Below are positions 13,388 through 15,820 of a DNA stretch of 15,820 nucleotides, piece after piece. The notes beneath the pieces were generated by a model. The model ran no database searches and had not been told where the DNA came from. It was given only the letters and a program-made list of their open reading frames with translations. The number at the start of each line of letters is the position of its first letter. The first letter of the stretch is position 1. Both the position numbers and the translations under genes were made by a program. The stretch comes from JAAUTS01 sp038250235 (GTDB lineage: Bacteria > Verrucomicrobiota > Verrucomicrobiia > Methylacidiphilales > JAAUTS01): assembly GCA_038250235.1 (NCBI GenBank), contig JBBSCO010000063.1, forward strand, positions 1 to 15,820. Reading direction: 5' to 3'.

Positions 13388-15271
13388 TTGCAAAAATACA
13401 ACCGTATTGTGTCTCAAGACCTTCGCTCAAGTTCCATCTCGAACTGGCTTATTGCTCGCCGTCTGCTCTCGCTGGCCTGGAAGTACCGCGCCGGATGTTT
13501 TAAAGCCCTGGCCTATCAACTGGCCCTGCTGACCCTGGCCCTCAGCAATCTCGGTCTGGCCGGACTTGTCATAGACTTCCTGCGTCTGCAACTGGATCCG
13601 TCAGTGGCTTCTCCCCATTGGCCCTTTGGCCTTCATCCTCCCGATGACTGGTCGGGAATCAGGGTCATCACCACCATCGGCCTGCTTATTCTGCTTTTCT
13701 CATTTCTGCGATGCGCCCTGCAATATGGTTACACCATGACGGTGGCACGATTGTCAGGTATCGAAATTGTTCCAACCCTCAGATCCCAGGTCTACGACAA
13801 ACTGCAAAGACTCAGCTTCCGCTTTTTTGACGCCAATCCCAGCAGTTCCATCATCAACCGTGTCACAGGCGATGTGCAGTTGCTGCGGGCCTTTATTGAC
13901 GAAGTGCTGATCAACGGAACTGTCTTCTTGATAACCGTTGCCGTCTACATGGTCTACATGTTGCGGCTTCACCCCGGTCTCGCCATGGCCTGCCTGGCTA
14001 CCACACCGGTAATTCTAACTGTGGCGATTGTCTTCTCCCTGCGCATCAAAAACGCCTACCGCAACAACCGCCTTCTGGTTGACAACTTGATCCTCAATCT
14101 TTCAGAAACCATTGAAGGCATTCATACCATCAAAGGCTTTGCACGGGAGAAAGATGTTCAGGAACGCTTTAATAAGGCGAATGCCCTGGTGCTGGATCAA
14201 CAGAAAGACATTTTTCTGCAAGCCAGTCGTCTCTCGGGGTTTATGGACTTCATGAGTTACCTGAACTTCATTATTCTGCTGGGCTATGGGGGCTGGCTGG
14301 TTATGAACCAGCAACTTGCCCTCGGAACCGGGTTGGTCGTCTTCGCCGGTCTTTTACAGCAATTTTCCAACCAATTGGGACAAGTCGCCAACTTGACCAA
14401 TACGATCCAGCAAAGCCTGGTTGGAGCCCGCCGCGTTTTTGAAGTCCTGGACGCACCCATCGAAATCCATAACAAGCCATCAGCCAGGCCAATCCAGAAA
14501 CTTCAAGGTGCCATCCGATTCGAGGCGGTCTGCCTCGAACATGCCAAAGATCAACCTATCCTCAGGGATCTGGATTTTGAAATCACACCGGGTCAATACG
14601 TCGCCATCATGGGCGCCACCGGTGCTGGAAAAAGTGCCCTTATGAGTCTCATCCCCCGCTTTTATGACCCCTCCTCAGGTCGTATTCTTATTGATGGTCA
14701 TGACGCGCGGGATCTGGATCTCCCCTCCCTCCGGAGCAACATCGGTCTCGTTTTTCAGGAAAGTTTCCTCTTCAATGCGACGATCGCCGAAAACATTGCC
14801 TTCGGATACCCTGAGGCTAACCTGGAACTGATCGAACGGGCGGCTGTTGTCGCCTCGGCTGATGAATTCATCCGGCAGCTTCCCAAAGGCTACAACACCG
14901 TGATCACAGAACGGGGAACCAATCTTTCCGGAGGACAACGACAGCGTATTGCCATTGCAAGGGCCATGTTGGTCAATCCCGGCATCCTGCTGTTGGATGA
15001 TCCCACAGCCTCCCTGGATCCCGAAACAGACGAAGAAATCTACCGGGCCATGTCACAGGCCATTGAAGGAAGGACGACGCTGGTGGTAGCCCACCGACTG
15101 GCCACCGTGCAGCGGGCGGATCAGATTCTGGTCATGGACAAAGGCCGGATCGTACAGCGGGGGACTCACGCCGAACTGATGCGCCAGGGTGGAATTTACC
15201 TGAAAGTGGCGCAACTACAGTTGATCGACTCGGACACCCTTCTGGCCGAAGTTGCCAAGGAGTCCCGATGA
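13388..15271 (+). CDS. ABC exporter half-transporter with degenerate Walker B (subunit 1)
   Basis: A 627-residue fused permease/ATPase of the ABCB type. The six-helix membrane domain spans ~30-340 (for example ALLTLALSNLGLAGLVIDFL, ILLFSFLRCAL). The ATPase domain spans ~375-610: Walker A GATGAGKS (409-416), Q-loop VFQESF, signature LSGGQ (513-517), Walker B ILLLDD with D537 followed by D538, D-loop ASLD, and switch VAHRL. The usual catalytic Glu after Walker B is Asp (D538), marking the degenerate site found in heterodimeric exporters such as TM287/288. No ATG is available near the N-terminus. TTG at 13388 (just after an in-frame TGA at 13382) or GTG at 13409 must start it, and neither has a clear ribosome-binding site. 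It overlaps the next half-transporter by 4 bp. The exported substrate (lipid, drug or peptide) is unknown. Confidence 0.9.
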   Translation: MQKYNRIVSQDLRSSSISNWLIARRLLSLAWKYRAGCFKALAYQLALLTLALSNLGLAGLVIDFLRLQLDPSVASPHWPFGLHPPDDWSGIRVITTIGLLILLFSFLRCALQYGYTMTVARLSGIEIVPTLRSQVYDKLQRLSFRFFDANPSSSIINRVTGDVQLLRAFIDEVLINGTVFLITVAVYMVYMLRLHPGLAMACLATTPVILTVAIVFSLRIKNAYRNNRLLVDNLILNLSETIEGIHTIKGFAREKDVQERFNKANALVLDQQKDIFLQASRLSGFMDFMSYLNFIILLGYGGWLVMNQQLALGTGLVVFAGLLQQFSNQLGQVANLTNTIQQSLVGARRVFEVLDAPIEIHNKPSARPIQKLQGAIRFEAVCLEHAKDQPILRDLDFEITPGQYVAIMGATGAGKSALMSLIPRFYDPSSGRILIDGHDARDLDLPSLRSNIGLVFQESFLFNATIAENIAFGYPEANLELIERAAVVASADEFIRQLPKGYNTVITERGTNLSGGQRQRIAIARAMLVNPGILLLDDPTASLDPETDEEIYRAMSQAIEGRTTLVVAHRLATVQRADQILVMDKGRIVQRGTHAELMRQGGIYLKVAQLQLIDSDTLLAEVAKESR

Positions 15272-15820
15272 CTGATCACGGAGCCAACAAAAAAGCGGCG
15301 GAGTGGAAACCCAGGCCCGACGAAGAGGATCGCAACCAGGCGCCACTCAGTTGGCATCTGATTCAACGCCTCTTTGAGTATGCCAAACCACACCGCCACA
15401 TCCTCATTCCGCTCCTCGGTCTGGTCATCCTCCGCTCAACTCTCGCTCCCCTTGTGACCTGGGCGCTTGCAGCTATTATTGCCGGGCCCATCACCCAAGG
15501 GAATAACAGCATGCTCGTTGGGAGCCTCATTGCCTTCACTGCTCTTTGTCTTGTCGTGGCCGTCGGGTTTTGTTTCCGCGTCCGCTATGCCATGATCCTG
15601 GGCGAGAATGTGGTTCACGATCTGCGAAAGGCCATATACTGCCATCTGCTCACCCTACCCATATCTTTTTACAATCGCACCCGGCTCGGACGGCTCATCA
15701 GCCGCTTTACCTCGGATGTTGAAAGTGTCCGCACCGGCATTCAGCAGGTTCTGTTTGTCAGCATAGTGCAGGGTGGACAAATGCTGATCACCGCCGCGTT
15801 TCTTGTGTATTATGATTGGC
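15268..15820 (+). CDS. ABC exporter half-transporter, subunit 2 (cut off by window end)
   Basis: The first 184 codons of a second ABC exporter subunit. ATG at 15268 overlaps the preceding stop (ATGA), with AAGGAG 5 bp upstream, so translation is coupled and a heterodimer is expected. A charged N-terminal cytoplasmic lead (KPRPDEEDRNQ) precedes the membrane domain starting near residue 44 (HILIPLLGLVILRSTLAPLV). The coupling-helix region is RLGRLISRFTSDVESV, which matches the N-x-x-S/R-F-T-x-D-V pattern of the family. The ATPase domain lies beyond the window; it should carry the complete Walker B Glu. Confidence 0.9.
   Translation, partial: MTDHGANKKAAEWKPRPDEEDRNQAPLSWHLIQRLFEYAKPHRHILIPLLGLVILRSTLAPLVTWALAAIIAGPITQGNNSMLVGSLIAFTALCLVVAVGFCFRVRYAMILGENVVHDLRKAIYCHLLTLPISFYNRTRLGRLISRFTSDVESVRTGIQQVLFVSIVQGGQMLITAAFLVYYDW

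Overview
The window looks like a chromosomal segment of a Verrucomicrobiota-type bacterium. This is inferred from a secreted PA14-like protein of a kind I associate with that phylum, an L-fucose pathway and an integron-style cassette cluster. No rRNA or other taxonomic marker is present, so the assignment is tentative.

Region 1 (1-2370) is accessory DNA. It opens with two copies of a ~50-bp double-hairpin repeat (3-52, 90-140). Then comes a stretch best read as an integron-type gene-cassette array without an integrase in the window. Five attC-like sites share the 3' core ACGTT(A/C)G at 507, 901, 1365, 1821 and 2363, about 390-540 bp apart. Each lies beside an inverted repeat and most are followed within a few bases by a small + strand gene. 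The first cassette gene (524-775, small membrane protein) is intact. The next three (secreted protein, membrane protein, clan AA aspartic protease) each carry a frame disruption. The long core genes elsewhere are intact, so this is more likely decay than sequencing error.

Region 2 (2492-4303) holds an intact exported PA14-like protein, a gene-poor 425-bp stretch with a perfect 20-bp palindrome, a tRNA-Arg(CCG) on the minus strand and a small cupin gene.

Region 3 (4313-12940) is the metabolic core, a 6-deoxysugar (L-fucose) catabolic locus. The minus-strand operon reads DeoR-family regulator, rhamnulokinase-family kinase, class II aldolase, L-fucose isomerase (fucI), Mqo-family quinone oxidoreductase. 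Divergent from it is a fused class II aldolase/short-chain dehydrogenase of the RhaEW type. Together they would convert L-fucose to L-fuculose, L-fuculose-1-phosphate, then DHAP plus L-lactaldehyde, then lactate. The Mqo-family enzyme may act as an L-lactate:quinone oxidoreductase that finishes the path to pyruvate. The 100-bp divergent intergenic region carries an inverted repeat overlapping possible -35 boxes on both strands, a good operator candidate for the DeoR protein. No sugar transporter is present in the window.

Region 4 (12979-15820) holds a decayed LprI/DUF1311-like pseudogene with three in-frame stops, then two overlapping ABC exporter half-transporter genes. The first half has a degenerate Walker B (Asp for the catalytic Glu), typical of heterodimeric exporters. 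The second runs off the window end.
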